Shown here piece by piece: positions 1 through 11,100 of a stretch of 64,000 nt of DNA (the first letter of the stretch is position 1; each line of letters starts with the position of its first letter). The stretch comes from Valencia hispanica (lineage: Eukaryota; Chordata; Actinopteri; Cyprinodontiformes; Valenciidae). The notes under the pieces were generated by a model. That model worked only from the letters and a program-made list of their open reading frames with translations, did no database searches and was not told the origin of the DNA. The stretch spans positions 35,631,318-35,695,317 of the forward strand of contig OY747716.1 in assembly GCA_963556495.2 (NCBI GenBank), read 5' to 3'. The translations under genes were made by a program, and so were the position numbers.

Positions 1-144
1 GTAATTTTGCAGACACCTGTTCTCATTTTTCATTGCACAAATCTTACTTCTAGATCAATTTCACTTTACCACATTTTTTCTTGTTATTTATGCATAGTTA
101 ATCAATTCAGTAAGCACTACACAGTTTTACTCTGCTGAGAGCTG

Positions 145-1800
145 CTACTGTAACAGTTCATAAACCTAGAGAAAATATGCATTCACAAACTTCAATACAT
201 TAAGTGGGATTTTGTGTGATAGACCAACACAAAATAGCAGATAATCATAAAGTGGAGGGACAATGATGCATAATTTTCACTATAGGAGGAAATAAGGAAA
301 AATGTTTTTACAAATAAAAAGCTATAGTGTGCATTTATATTCAGCTCTCTGAGTCAATACTCTGCAAAACCAACTATTGCTGCAATTTTTCCTCATTCTT
401 ATTTGCAAAATAGCTCAACCATTATCAGATTGGATGGAAATGGTCTCCAAACAGTGATTTTTTAAAGTCTTGCCACAGATTCTCAATTTGAATTAGATCT
501 AAACTTTGAATTGGGCATTAGAGCAAATGAATACACTTTCATCTATACCAGTCCATCGACAGCTCTGGTTGTAGCCTATGTAGGGTTTTTATTGTAGTCC
601 TGGAAGTTTAACATCCACCTCCGTCTCAAGTCTTTTGCAGCCTCTAACAGGTTTTTATTAACTCTGATCACCTTGTCAATAACCAACACACTACCAAGGA
701 CACTATCTGGACTTTATTATCAGCAAAGGTTTAAACGTATTCAAAATCTCAGTAATTAATATTGCATTATCTGACCATTTCTGTATTTTTTTTAAAGTAC
801 CATCTCTGCTAAATTATCCAGCCACAGTAAGACCACTATAAAAAAAGTCAATCAGACAGCTGCAGCTGATCCAGAACGCTGCTGCTTGCGTCCTCACTAG
901 AACCAGGAAAGTAGAGCACATCACCCCAGTTCTAAAGTCCTTACACTGACTCCCTGTAGCTCAGAGAATAAACGTCAAAATACTCCTACTAGTTTATAAA
1001 TCATTACATGGCTTAGCACCAAAATCTGTTGAAGACCTGTTGTCACGGTACCAACCACCAAGACCACTCAGGTCCTCCAACTCTAGCCTACTAAACATCC
1101 CTAGACTCAGAACCAAACATGGAGAAGCAGCTTTCAGTTTCTATGCTCCCCTTATCTGGAACAGAATTCCTGATGAGTGCAGAGCTGAAGAAACACTGAA
1201 CTACTTTAAATTGAGACTAAAAACCCATCTGTTTAAAATTGCCTTTGAGTAAATGATCGATGTCATATGTAAGAAATGTGTTCATGCTCTCTTGCTTTAT
1301 TGTGCATCATGTGTTATGTGTGTTTCATGCTAATTTGCTACTTTTACTTTTAACTTCCAATGTTATATTCCATGTTTGTTTGTTTTGTTTTTAAATCACC
1401 AAATCATGTAAAGCACCTTAAATTACCCTGTTGTTGAACGTGTGCTGTAGAAATGAAATTGTCTTGCCTTGCCTTCCCTATCTGTGATGAAGAAAGGCAC
1501 CCCCACAGCATGATGCTGCCACCACCATGAGCTGTGTTTATGTGCTGTGTTTTCCATATTGACCAATTTTGGTCTCATCTGACCAGAGAACCTTCTTCTA
1601 TATGTTTGAGGTGTCCCCTTCTTATAGGGGTTTGGGGTATTGGATTCTTTCAACAATGGCGTTTTTCTTGCCTCTCGTCCATAAAGTCCATATTTTTGGA
1701 GGGTTTTTGTTACCACTTCTTTCCAAGAGATGATCAAAGCTGGATTTTAATTAGCTGTATCAAAATAAAATGAAGCTGAGAACCAATTCATACCTAATTT
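145..1800 (-). mobile_element. Degenerate Tc1-like DNA transposon, split by an L2 LINE
   Basis: The antisense of a fish Tc1 transposase can be read in two blocks. At about 145-700 there is a TIR-proximal part and the antisense of a 'rich in L-P-I-E-N-L' region (for example AGTCTTGCCACAGATTCTC near 466). At about 1475-1640 comes the next antisense segment (CACAGCATGATGCTGCC near 1504; TTGGTCTCATCTGACCAGAG near 1568). The gap between them is filled by an L2-type LINE fragment, so the LINE inserted into an existing Tc1. No open frame survives. Family assignment is from remembered Tc1 consensus text, and the exact ends are uncertain. Confidence 0.75.
710..1475 (+). mobile_element. L2-type LINE 3' end fragment
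   Basis: From about 855 the sequence encodes the C-terminal domain that follows the reverse transcriptase in fish L2/Maui LINEs: LQLIQNAAA-like at 861, then an open stretch at 1040-1252 ending RLKTHLFKIAFE. The 3' end runs into a TGTCTTGCC-type tail at about 1460-1475. The reverse transcriptase itself is missing, so this is a 5'-truncated dead copy. The 5' boundary (about 710) is a guess. Confidence 0.75.
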
Positions 1801-2562
1801 CTTTGAAATCTTTTTTGCAGTAAAAATGTTAAACCATGTCTCCCTTTCCTTCAACATCACAATTATTCTATACTCTCTGGTGGCTAATCAAACAAAATCC
1901 CCATACAATACCTAAAGTCCAAGCTGTCAGCAGTGGCTCAAACTTACTGCTGGCTCAGCATACAAAAGCATGTTGTGCCTCAGAGATTATCTCGCCCTCG
2001 TTTTTCAGTCAATAACAGTCCAGCATGGGCAACCGAGCTTTTTCCTCCAGAAATCTATTTTTTTTCAATGTTGGAATGATTGCAGTTCAGACCTTCTGTT
2101 GCTCAGATATAAACTCGCAGCGTTCAACTCTGCTTTAAATTAAGATGGAAAAGATGGGTGAGAAACAATTACTTCTGAGGCAGAAAATTATGACTTTTAA
2201 TGAATCGAGCAGCAGACTTGAAAAATATGGAACATTAAATTAAGAGCGCACATTTTCCAAGCTCAATCTGGGAGGAAGTGTCGCAACAGACGGCCGAGTT
2301 GATGATTTACTCTCAGCGAGTTCTTGGAGCGCTGCGGGCTCTAAAACTGACACTGTGTTGAATGTAAAAACGCTCCTAATACAATTAAAGCTGAAATTCC
2401 CTGCTCTAGTCTGTATAGACAGATTAAAGTGTCACTCAGGTGCTGATATGTTCCAGCTGTAAATCACAGTAACAGTTAGCTCACCAGAGAGCAGGGCTTA
2501 TTAAAGAAACAATCCTTCCCAAAGATTACTGCAGCTACAAGATGCATGATTTATTTAGAGTG

Positions 2563-2598
2563 TTATGTGTGTGTGTGTGGGGGGGGGTCGGGGGGTCT
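2563..2598. repeat. (GT)n followed by G-runs
   Basis: A GT dinucleotide run is followed directly by about nine G, a TC, and six G. The plus strand could form a G-quadruplex. Simple sequence, with no gene attached. Confidence 0.85.
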
Positions 2599-3544
2599 CC
2601 CTATTGAATTTGTTTTATATCTGGATCACACATACAGCATGGCGATGATTTACTATGATAGACATATGGGCTACCTCCTCTTCTCCTGCAAGCTCCATTG
2701 CTGCATTCGCAACTTCAGCTGAAGTGGATAGTCACATTTTACCAGATGCAACGCCCAGTGAAACTCGAGCACACAAATCAGAATTGCTCCCAAATTGATT
2801 AGCTTTTCTCCCGCCTGTGTGTGCAGAAGATAGCCTACTTTCTGACTGCGATGCAGTGACATGTATAGATCTTGCTCTGGTCAGAGTGTGCAGCGGCGCA
2901 CTCGAGAGATGCCAGCTGCTGCATAAAAACAGCCCCCGGGAAATAATTCAGCACTTTTGAGTTGTGCCCGCAGTTTGTGAGAAGGCAGTGAGGGATGTGG
3001 CTGTAAAACAAAAATGTGATGCTCTATTTTTCTTCTGGGAATTTATCATGTCTCCGACTTAAGGGTTTTACATGGATGCAAATTGTTATTCAAGCTGAAG
3101 CTCTGACTGAATATTTCACTTTGGCCTGGCCTCCCAATGAATAAATTAAATCAAACAGCAGCACTACTGCAGAAGCAACACTTTTAGGTATAGAAGTTCA
3201 AACATATTCATAAACAGACTTCTTCCACTGGAGACCTTGCATTACTTACAATATGTAATGGTTTTAAAAGTTAACTGCTCTCTTACATTGCTGCACAGAC
3301 ATAATTTTACCGTAAAACCACTCCCAATAAAAACGTAGAGTACCAAAGGTCTTAAGGCACACACTGGTATGAGATTCTCATTGTATGGATGACCTTGAGT
3401 ATAATGGTATGGTATGATGGTACTGCACAAATAATGTAATAAAAATGTATAACATTATAATCAGTTTTACTTGAAACAGAAAGGCAACTATTATTCACAC
3501 TAGAAAAGTGCAACATAGTTTCATTTTTATAAACAGGGGACCCC

Positions 3545-3830
3545 AGCCTATTAGATTAAATTAGATTCCACTTTATTGTCATTTTACAAGTAAGAACATC
3601 TAGTAAGCCTACAGCGAAATGTTGTTTAGCATCTAACCAGTAGTGCAATAATTCTTTATAACAGTGCTTTAAAAGACATAAAAACACAGAATGCAGTATG
3701 ATCATGTTAGTTTACTGTGTATTAGCAAATAAAGTGCATGGTTCTGAGGAATCATTCTATAGACAGAGTGCAGTAAGATCATATGTCGTGCATTGTTGAG
3801 TTTAATTAATAAAGTGCATTGTGGATGGAG
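3545..3830. repeat. Interspersed repeat of LINE-tail type
   Basis: The phrases ACTTTATTGTCATTTTACA near 3569 and ACAGCGAAATGTTGTTTAGCA near 3611 match a common fish interspersed repeat that I recall from LINE 3' ends. No coding capacity. The family was not determined. Confidence 0.5.
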
Positions 3831-5611
3831 GTAAACAGGTGGTCCAAAGTATTTACCTGACACTTGGAAAGCAACCAATCCAGGAGTGCCATTTATTTTC
3901 CTTGGTGGTGATTGGTTGAACCCTCAAGACTAACAATAAGGAAGACTGTAGATGTTAGCTTCTGTCATAGTGCTGCGATGGCTTCCACTGTGTGTATTAA
4001 TGTATATTAAGGTGTATTTACTGTTTGAACTATTGAAACAGGCAGGCATAAGCTTTTTTAGAGTGAGTCTCAAGTATTTGCAAATTTTAGATTTTCACAG
4101 GCGGCTGTGGACCCCCATGAATACCGGGGATCCACTGAAAAGCCATGAGTAAAAAAATGTTGACAGTTATAAAAATCACTCTTTTAATTTGTCGTGTTTT
4201 TTATGACAAGTATTTCAAAATTTGTCTTTCTGGATAATTTGTCTTGTAATCACTTGTAATCACTTTCGGTGATTGCAGACTGGGTCCAAAATAAAGAATC
4301 TTTCATTATTTTGAAAAACTGTACATCATTTAGGTAAAACAAAAACAGCAAGTGGAACTGGACACAAGATGTGTGGACAATAAGGAGATGATCTGACAAG
4401 GTTGTATAAAAAGCTGGGGTGTATATATAATGGGGAGAATGATTACTGGACAAAGAACAGGTGACTTCATTGCAGATAAGTTGCAGCTGGGAGAACAGCA
4501 ATGACTAAGGTAAGTGAGGGACATTTAAACTGCAGATGAGTATGGGATGGGAATTACAGAACTAATTACAGAGCTACATAGAAAACACAAAGCTCAGGGA
4601 AAATTAATAATTAATACAAGCATCTAGGCAAAATAAAAAACCAAATAAAAAAAGCATATTAATGAGTATAAATACAAAACACAAAATCATCAAGTTATTA
4701 CAGTCCTCTCCCTTCTAGGGCAGGGATGCATCTAAAACCGTCCCCGGTGTTGTTCCTAAGAGACAAAGAGTCATGAAAGGTAACTTGGAGAGTGCAGAGA
4801 TGGAGCCCAGGAAAGCGACTCAGAGGCTACGCGGTAAAATCTACAAGAATCAACGTAAAATACAAAAATTTTTGAAACCGCTGACACATTAAGACTTCAA
4901 ATACTAAACGTACAATTCTCCAGTCACAACAGTAAATCCCTCAACCCCAAAAAGGAAAGTAGCTAGTCAGAAGTAGACAATCTGTTGTGTTTTTCAGCTA
5001 AATATTTGAAAAAAATTCAGCTGAAATGTTAATTTATTTTAAGGTTTAATTAATTAATTATAGAAATATATTGCTTATTTAGTGTTTGTATTATGTTTTT
5101 AACTAACTTCTTGCGTTTTTATTTTAAACGCCGCATATATATTATATTCATTTTATGACATTATCTGTCAGATTGTAAAAGATTTTCCCTCGATATTTTA
5201 AGGGCATTGAACCTTTTGTTTGGATGGATCTCTACTGCCCTCTGGTGGAGTCAAGCGGTTATGAGCCTCACCAGGAGTGCTAGGGATGCTGGAAGGAGGA
5301 TTTTCCAGATGTTTGACTGAACACTATTGAGACTCAACATGCTAAATATGTTGGTATTTGAAGAAAATATGATAGATTCAGAACCTTATAGAACTGCAAA
5401 ATGGCTTTAAAATGTAAAATATATCAATATTTGCTTGAAACTACAAAACATTTCCAAAATTGTTGGCTTCTTTCAATTGCGGCGAGTTAAATTATAATCA
5501 ACATCTGTATATCTACATTGAAGATGTAGCTATACATTTCTGATCAGTAATAGAATCATGAGCATTTATCTGAGCCATGAAGAAGTCTTACAGGCTCACA
5601 GTTTGTCCTGA

Positions 5612-5797
5612 AGAAGCCGTGGTTTCAACAGATCGTGTTCTGGCCATGCCTCCATGCATGTGGTTGCAGAGAAATCTTTTTCGCACTTGCAGGGAACGCA
5701 TGCGCGCAGAGGAAACCAACTGGTTTGTGTCAAGTCGGAGGCAGAGGGATGTGATCAAGCTGAAAATCACCTGTATTCTGGCATTCATGGTGACACA
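5612..5797 (+). CDS. Candidate upstream exon of rgs20 (unproven)
   Basis: An open frame without stop runs from 5612 to 5797 (internal ATG at 5654) and stops at a strong splice donor, ACA|GTAAGTAAG. Read in this frame, the exon ends in phase 0, which is the phase needed to enter the rgs20 exon at 7960 (TCC ATG) without a frameshift. That would add an N-terminal extension, as in the long human RGS20 forms. However, the encoded residues match nothing I recognise, and no upstream acceptor or promoter was identified. It may equally be a chance open frame or a 5' untranslated exon. Confidence 0.25.
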
Positions 5798-6268
5798 GTA
5801 AGTAAGCGCTTTATTGAATTGTTTTTTCTTTCTCTATAATATAATCACGTTTAAGATTTTCGCCTTCACGAACGCGGATAGTTCAGTAGCATCTTTATCT
5901 GAATGTTCCAGCATCCATATAAATGTTCCTGAATTATTCATCCACATCGTGATTTCTGTAGAATCGTCCCTAATTAAACCAATTTAGACCTTTTCGGATT
6001 TATTTGTCAGGGCTGTTTGCCTAAAAGAAACACTGGAGGGAGGAAAGGAACATCTTATCATTCCTTCTGATCAAATGATTTCATTGTATTTCTATAAATG
6101 GCCGCCCGCTTTGGGCAAAGAGCTTTGCCTGTGTGTGCCATCACGCGTGCGTATCCTCCCGAGGATGCAACTGATGGATGCGATCTCTGCGGTCCAAGGA
6201 GTGACGCCGAGCCGCTGTCATTACTGCTGTCTGACAGAGAGGGGGGGAGTTGCTCGTCATGCTGAGAG

Positions 6269-6269
<1 letters not shown>

Positions 6270-6318
<49 letters not shown>
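6270..6318. repeat. (TA)n microsatellite
   Basis: About 24 uninterrupted TA units. It creates artificial Tyr-Ile open frames on both strands, which are not genes. Confidence 0.97.
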
Positions 6319-6323
<5 letters not shown>

Positions 6324-7768
6324 TTTCAGCATAATCCAGTTTGCTTTGACGGTATCTGCTGTTAGTTTCCTTTACAGCTTGCAGCAAAATGTGTTAACAA
6401 AAACTAAAACAGCTGCACAGATAGTCTTAGAATGTCAAAATGCCTTCTGCAAAATGCATCCTCCCACCGCTTCCTTAGCATAAACAGGATAACTTAAACT
6501 GGGTTTAAGTTCAGTTGCAACACCCACTCCTATGGAAATTCATTAAAACCTGTCTGCAGGCATGAAATAGCCTAAGAGATCTCAAAAAGCAACACATCGT
6601 GCCACAATCTAAAGAAGTTCAAGAACAGAAGAGAAACAAAGTCCCTGACATCCATCAGTCTTGAAACGTTTGCAAAGTAATTTCTGAGACTGTAGGCCTC
6701 CTGGGAATCACAGTTCTCAAATCTCAATTCTACTCTACATGGTGATTTCCATAACAGTTGAGTGTCTACTCTAGTGGGTGGGGTCTTTATACAGTTGGGC
6801 AATCCTAGAGTCCGAAAAGTAATCTGAAAATGTGATCTGTACAAGACACAAACACAACAATGGAGGACATGGAAGCTATGTTGAACATTCTGTTCAGTCT
6901 GTCACTGTCCTTAAAAACTCCAAAATCACTCAGACACTCTTTTAAAAATGGAGGATCAGATTCCTATGAAGGACTTGCGCTTGTGAAGCAACCAGTGACT
7001 CCAGGCACCAATCAGTGACCGACAGACTTCTTACCTTGCACTTTCAGCCTAACTCTGCTCACTTGGAATCCCAGCGCAGTAGGTACTGATACAGTATAAA
7101 GGGGCTGGTACCAGACAAGAGTTACAAGTGGAAAACCCTTGTAACCCAGTTGATCTGCCCTGAGACAGTCGCTAGAGGAAAAGGGCCACAGGAAAGCAAG
7201 AACAACATCTAAAGCACCCCAAAATTCACTTGCTGAGGCAGAAGACAAAAAAAACTTGTTTAGGCAAATCACTGAATGTTCATCAAGCTGTTCATCAAGT
7301 GTCCCATCCACCCTAAATGTTTTCAAAGATGATGTGGGTCCGTTAAACATGCGGGGAGGTCCAAAAAAGGGCAGCTATTCTATTGGAAGAAATTCTGAAG
7401 TGAAGAAGGATTCCATCTACAGCATCTCCACATATCCATTTGCAACTCAATCCCCTTGCACAACCTGAACCTTCATTGTTTCATTTAAAGAAATTGTTCC
7501 AATGTCAGGATGAAAACCTCCCCTGTTCTGCAAAGAAAGCAGCTCCAGCACTATCTCCTTGTGACAACAGGAATTTTGGAAGCCATCAGAACTAAACCGA
7601 TTAAATTCCTTCTTGTCAGGGTTAATTTTTTTATGTCAACCACTTGACTTTTAAGAAATCAAACCCTACGTGGTCAGCGAAGGCTCCTTGCAATCCCGCC
7701 ATGTTCAAAAGGGCTTTTTGCTTTTGCCATCAAATATAGTGAGCACAAACATGCACGACTTAACTGCA

Positions 7769-7796
7769 GGATGGATGGATGGATGGATGGATGGAT
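7769..7796. repeat. (GGAT)n tetranucleotide run
   Basis: Roughly seven units of GGAT/ATGG. The same tetramer forms the 3' tail of the Rex3 elements in this window (58966-58986 and 60637-60653), so this may be an orphan Rex3 tail. No adjoining Rex3 sequence was seen. Confidence 0.85.
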
Positions 7797-7962
7797 TCCC
7801 CCTCTTTCCCCAATCTAAAGTGATCCTAAATAAGCATTTAAATGCTCCCTTCCTGTGTCTTCTCATCTCATTCCTGCCAGAGTTGCTCTTAATGCTTTTA
7901 CCTTCTCCCAGTGAAAGCTCTAACCTCTCTCTAACTCTGTGGTCCTCCTCTGCTTGCAGTCC

Positions 7963-8120
7963 ATGGGCTCAGAGCGGGCGGAGATGCGCAAGAGACAGAT
8001 GCAGGTTCACCAGGAAGCAGCTGCCAGTGTCCTCCAAGCACGCCACAAAATGGGAAACACCCCCACCAACGCCTCAAACGCCTGCTGCTTCTGCTGGTGC
8101 TGCTGCTGTAGCTGCTCCTG
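7963..8120 (+). CDS. rgs20: rgs20 coding exon with start codon and cysteine string
   Basis: The acceptor AG is at 7958-7959, the exon begins at 7960 and the ATG is at 7963 (TCCATGG, a good initiation context). The donor is TCCTG|GTAATAAG at 8121. It encodes 52 residues plus two bases of the next Cys codon. Ten cysteines are packed near the C-terminal side, the palmitoylation platform of the RZ subfamily. In-frame TCC precedes the ATG, so a longer isoform could read through from an upstream exon. Confidence 0.93.
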
Positions 8121-11100
8121 GTAATAAGCACCATCACTGCACAGTTGGGGACAACTAGCAAAAAAAATTGAATTTCATTATGATGAATGTTCTTTGTTCA
8201 AAACATATTCAGAAATTACAAATAACTAACTGTAGTTAATAGATCAGTTTTATTGTGGGCTGCACAGTGGTGGAGTTGGTAGCAAGAAGTCCTAGGTTCA
8301 AATCTCGGCCTAGGATCTTTCTGCATGAGTTTGTGTGTTATCCCTCCGCATGCATGGGCTCTCTCTGGGTAATCCTCCCACAGTCCAAAAAATGACAATA
8401 AGGATAACTGGTCTCTCTAAATTGCTCTTAGATATGAGTGTGCATGATTGGTTATTTGCTCTGTGTGTCTCTGTGATGGACTGTCCGGGGTGGAGATAGG
8501 GCAGCAGCTTAAGCAAAGACACCCAGACTTCCCTCTCTCCAGCCACTTGTTCCAGCTCCTCGGGAGGAATCCCAAGGAGTTCCCAGGCCAGCCGAGAAAC
8601 ATAGTCCCTCAAGGGTGTCCTGGGTCTTCCCCTAGGCCTCCTCCCGGTAGGATGTGCCCGAAACACCTCACCAGGGAGGCGTCCAGGAAACATCCTTACC
8701 AGATGCCCAAGCCACCTCAGCTGACTCCTCTCAATGTGGAGGAGCAGCGGTTCTACTCTGAGCCCCCTCCGGATGACTGAGCTTCTCACCCTATCTCTAA
8801 GGGTGAGCCCAGACACTCTACAAAGGAAACTCATTTCAGCCCGTGATCTCGTTCTTTCGGTCACCACCCAAAGTTCGTGCCCATAGATGAGGGTAGGAAC
8901 GTAGATTGACCGGTAAATCGAGAGCTTCACCTTTCGGCTCAGCTCTCTCTTCACCACGACAGACCGGTACAGTGCCCGTATAACTGCAGATGCCCCACCA
9001 ATCCGTCTATCGCTCTCCCGCTCCATTTTTCCCTCATTCATGAACAAGACCCCCAGATACTTAAACTCCTCCACTTGGGGAAGGACCTCATCCCCGACCC
9101 GGAGAAGGCACCCCACCCTTTTCCGGCTCAAGACCATGGCCTCGGATTTGGAGGTGCTGATTCTCAGCCCAGCCGCTTCACACTCGACTGCGAACCGCTC
9201 CAGCGAAAGCTGTAGATCACATCCTGATGAAGCCAACAGGACCACGTCACCTGCAAAAAGCAGAGACCCGATCCTGAGGCCACCAAAACGGATCCCCTCA
9301 ACACCTTGGCTGCGCCTAGAAATCCCGTCCATATAAGTTATGAACAGGATCGGTGACAAAGGGCAACCTTGGCGGAGTCCAACTCTCACCGGAAACAAGC
9401 CCGACTTACTGCCAGCAATGTGAACCAAACTCTGGCATCAGTCGTACAGGGACCTAACAGCCCGTATGTAGGAGCCCGGTACCCCATACTCCCGGAGTAC
9501 CCCCCTTTTTAACGACCTCGGTGACCTCAGCACTAGAGATTGGACAGCCCGAATCAAAGTCCCCAAACCCTGCTTCCAGATTGGATGGTGTGCCGGTGGG
9601 ATTGAGGAGGTCTTCGAAGTATTCCATCCACCGACCCAAAACGTCCTGCATCGAGGTCAACAGCACACCATCCCCACTGTAAACAGTGTTGGTGGCAGAC
9701 CGCTTCCCCCCCTGAGACGCCGGATGGTGGACCAGAATCGCTTCGAAGCCGTACGGAAGTCGTTTTCCATGGCCTCTCCAAACTCCTCCCATGCCCGAGT
9801 TTTTTGAAAATGAACGTAACTATGTTATTCATATTTTTGTGATAGACCGACAAACAGTAACACATTTCTATAAAGTGGAAGGAAATAATAGATGGGTTCA
9901 ATTGTTTTACAGTTAAAAGGCTGAAAATGTGGTTTGAATATGTTCACCCTCATTTTATTTTATGAATCCTAAATAAAACCCTTAAAACATCAACTAATTA
10001 TTAGTTATTAGTCACAGAATCCAGCTATATTAAACATTATTGGATAAACAGCATCATGAAGACCAAGGAGCACAGCAGACAGGTCAGGACTTGTTCATGA
10101 AACAACATAGAAACCTTCAACCATCTCACAGAGTACTCCATTCATCATCTGAAAATAAAAATTAAGGTATAACTACAAACCTGCCATAAAAAGGATGTCC
10201 ACCTAAGTTGAGAGAACGGACAAGAGAGTATTTAATCAGAGAAGCGGCCAAACAATACAAACTATGATATACTGAGTGGTAATCAAAGCAACTGATTGTC
10301 TAAACGATACCAGAGAACATCAGTACCAGCAAGAACATTTGGAAAATTTCACTATTTCATCTACATTGAAAAAAAAAAACTCAGTTTTATCTGAAAAAAT
10401 ATAACCAAAAAGCATAAGATTCTGACCACTATGCTTCATTGTGGACGTTGTGTTCTTTTGGTGATGCGCAGTGCTTTTTTTCTTCTGCCAATATCTCTGG
10501 CACAGTTTGGTTCCATAAAACATTCTCCAACAAGGTTTGTGCAGATATTAGCCAGGACCAGATGGTTTCTTCAGAAGAAAAGAGTTCCATCTTTCAACCT
10601 TACTTGTTAGCCCAGACATGTGAAGAATACAGAAGATTGTTGTCACATGTACAGCTGAACACAACCAGTACTTGCTGGAAACTCCTGCAGCTCCATCATT
10701 GTTACCGTCAGCCTCTCAGGAGTCCTCCTGACTAGTATCTCTCCTCTCTTTTCATCAATTATTAAAAACGTCCAGCTTATTCATTACCATTGTTTTTGTA
10801 CCCTTCCCCTGACTGATACTTTTGCACAATGAGATAATTTCCCCCCTTTATAAGTGCACATGAAACTGTGGCTTTAGGTAAAGGATGCAAATGAGCAAAT
10901 ATCAGAACATTTTTACTTGTACAGTATTTTACTAATAAAGTATTTTACTAGTACAGCCAAATTTTATTTTAGGTTTTTTATTTTTCTAATTTTTTGGGAG
11001 TTGTGTTGTTTTGTTTTCTGGCAGCTGGTTCATTTATTATTTATTATTATAAAGATTTTCACACACAAGAAGGATAATTCCTGTTTCAGATCATTATGAC

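Larger units (their letters stand above)
1801..5575. other. Non-coding stretch upstream of rgs20
   Basis: No exon or RNA gene could be supported here. Most of it is AT-rich. 2090-3100 looks less repetitive and more GC-balanced than its surroundings and could be conserved regulatory DNA, but that needs alignment. 3545-3830 holds an interspersed repeat recognised by the phrase 'ttccactttattgtcattttacaag'-type LINE tail seen widely in fish. Short open frames in this block have no recognisable homology. Confidence 0.5.
5800..7959. other. Non-coding DNA 5' of the first certain rgs20 exon
   Basis: Contains a GC-richer block at about 6095-6250, an AT dinucleotide microsatellite at 6270-6318 and a GGAT tetramer run at 7769-7796. 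No exon is supported. The acceptor at 7958-7959 implies that at least one upstream rgs20 exon exists, here or before the window. Confidence 0.55.

Noticed and set aside
6075..6483. Open frames rich in Tyr-Ile repeats on both strands
   Set aside because: They are produced by the (TA)n microsatellite; no homology and no splice support.
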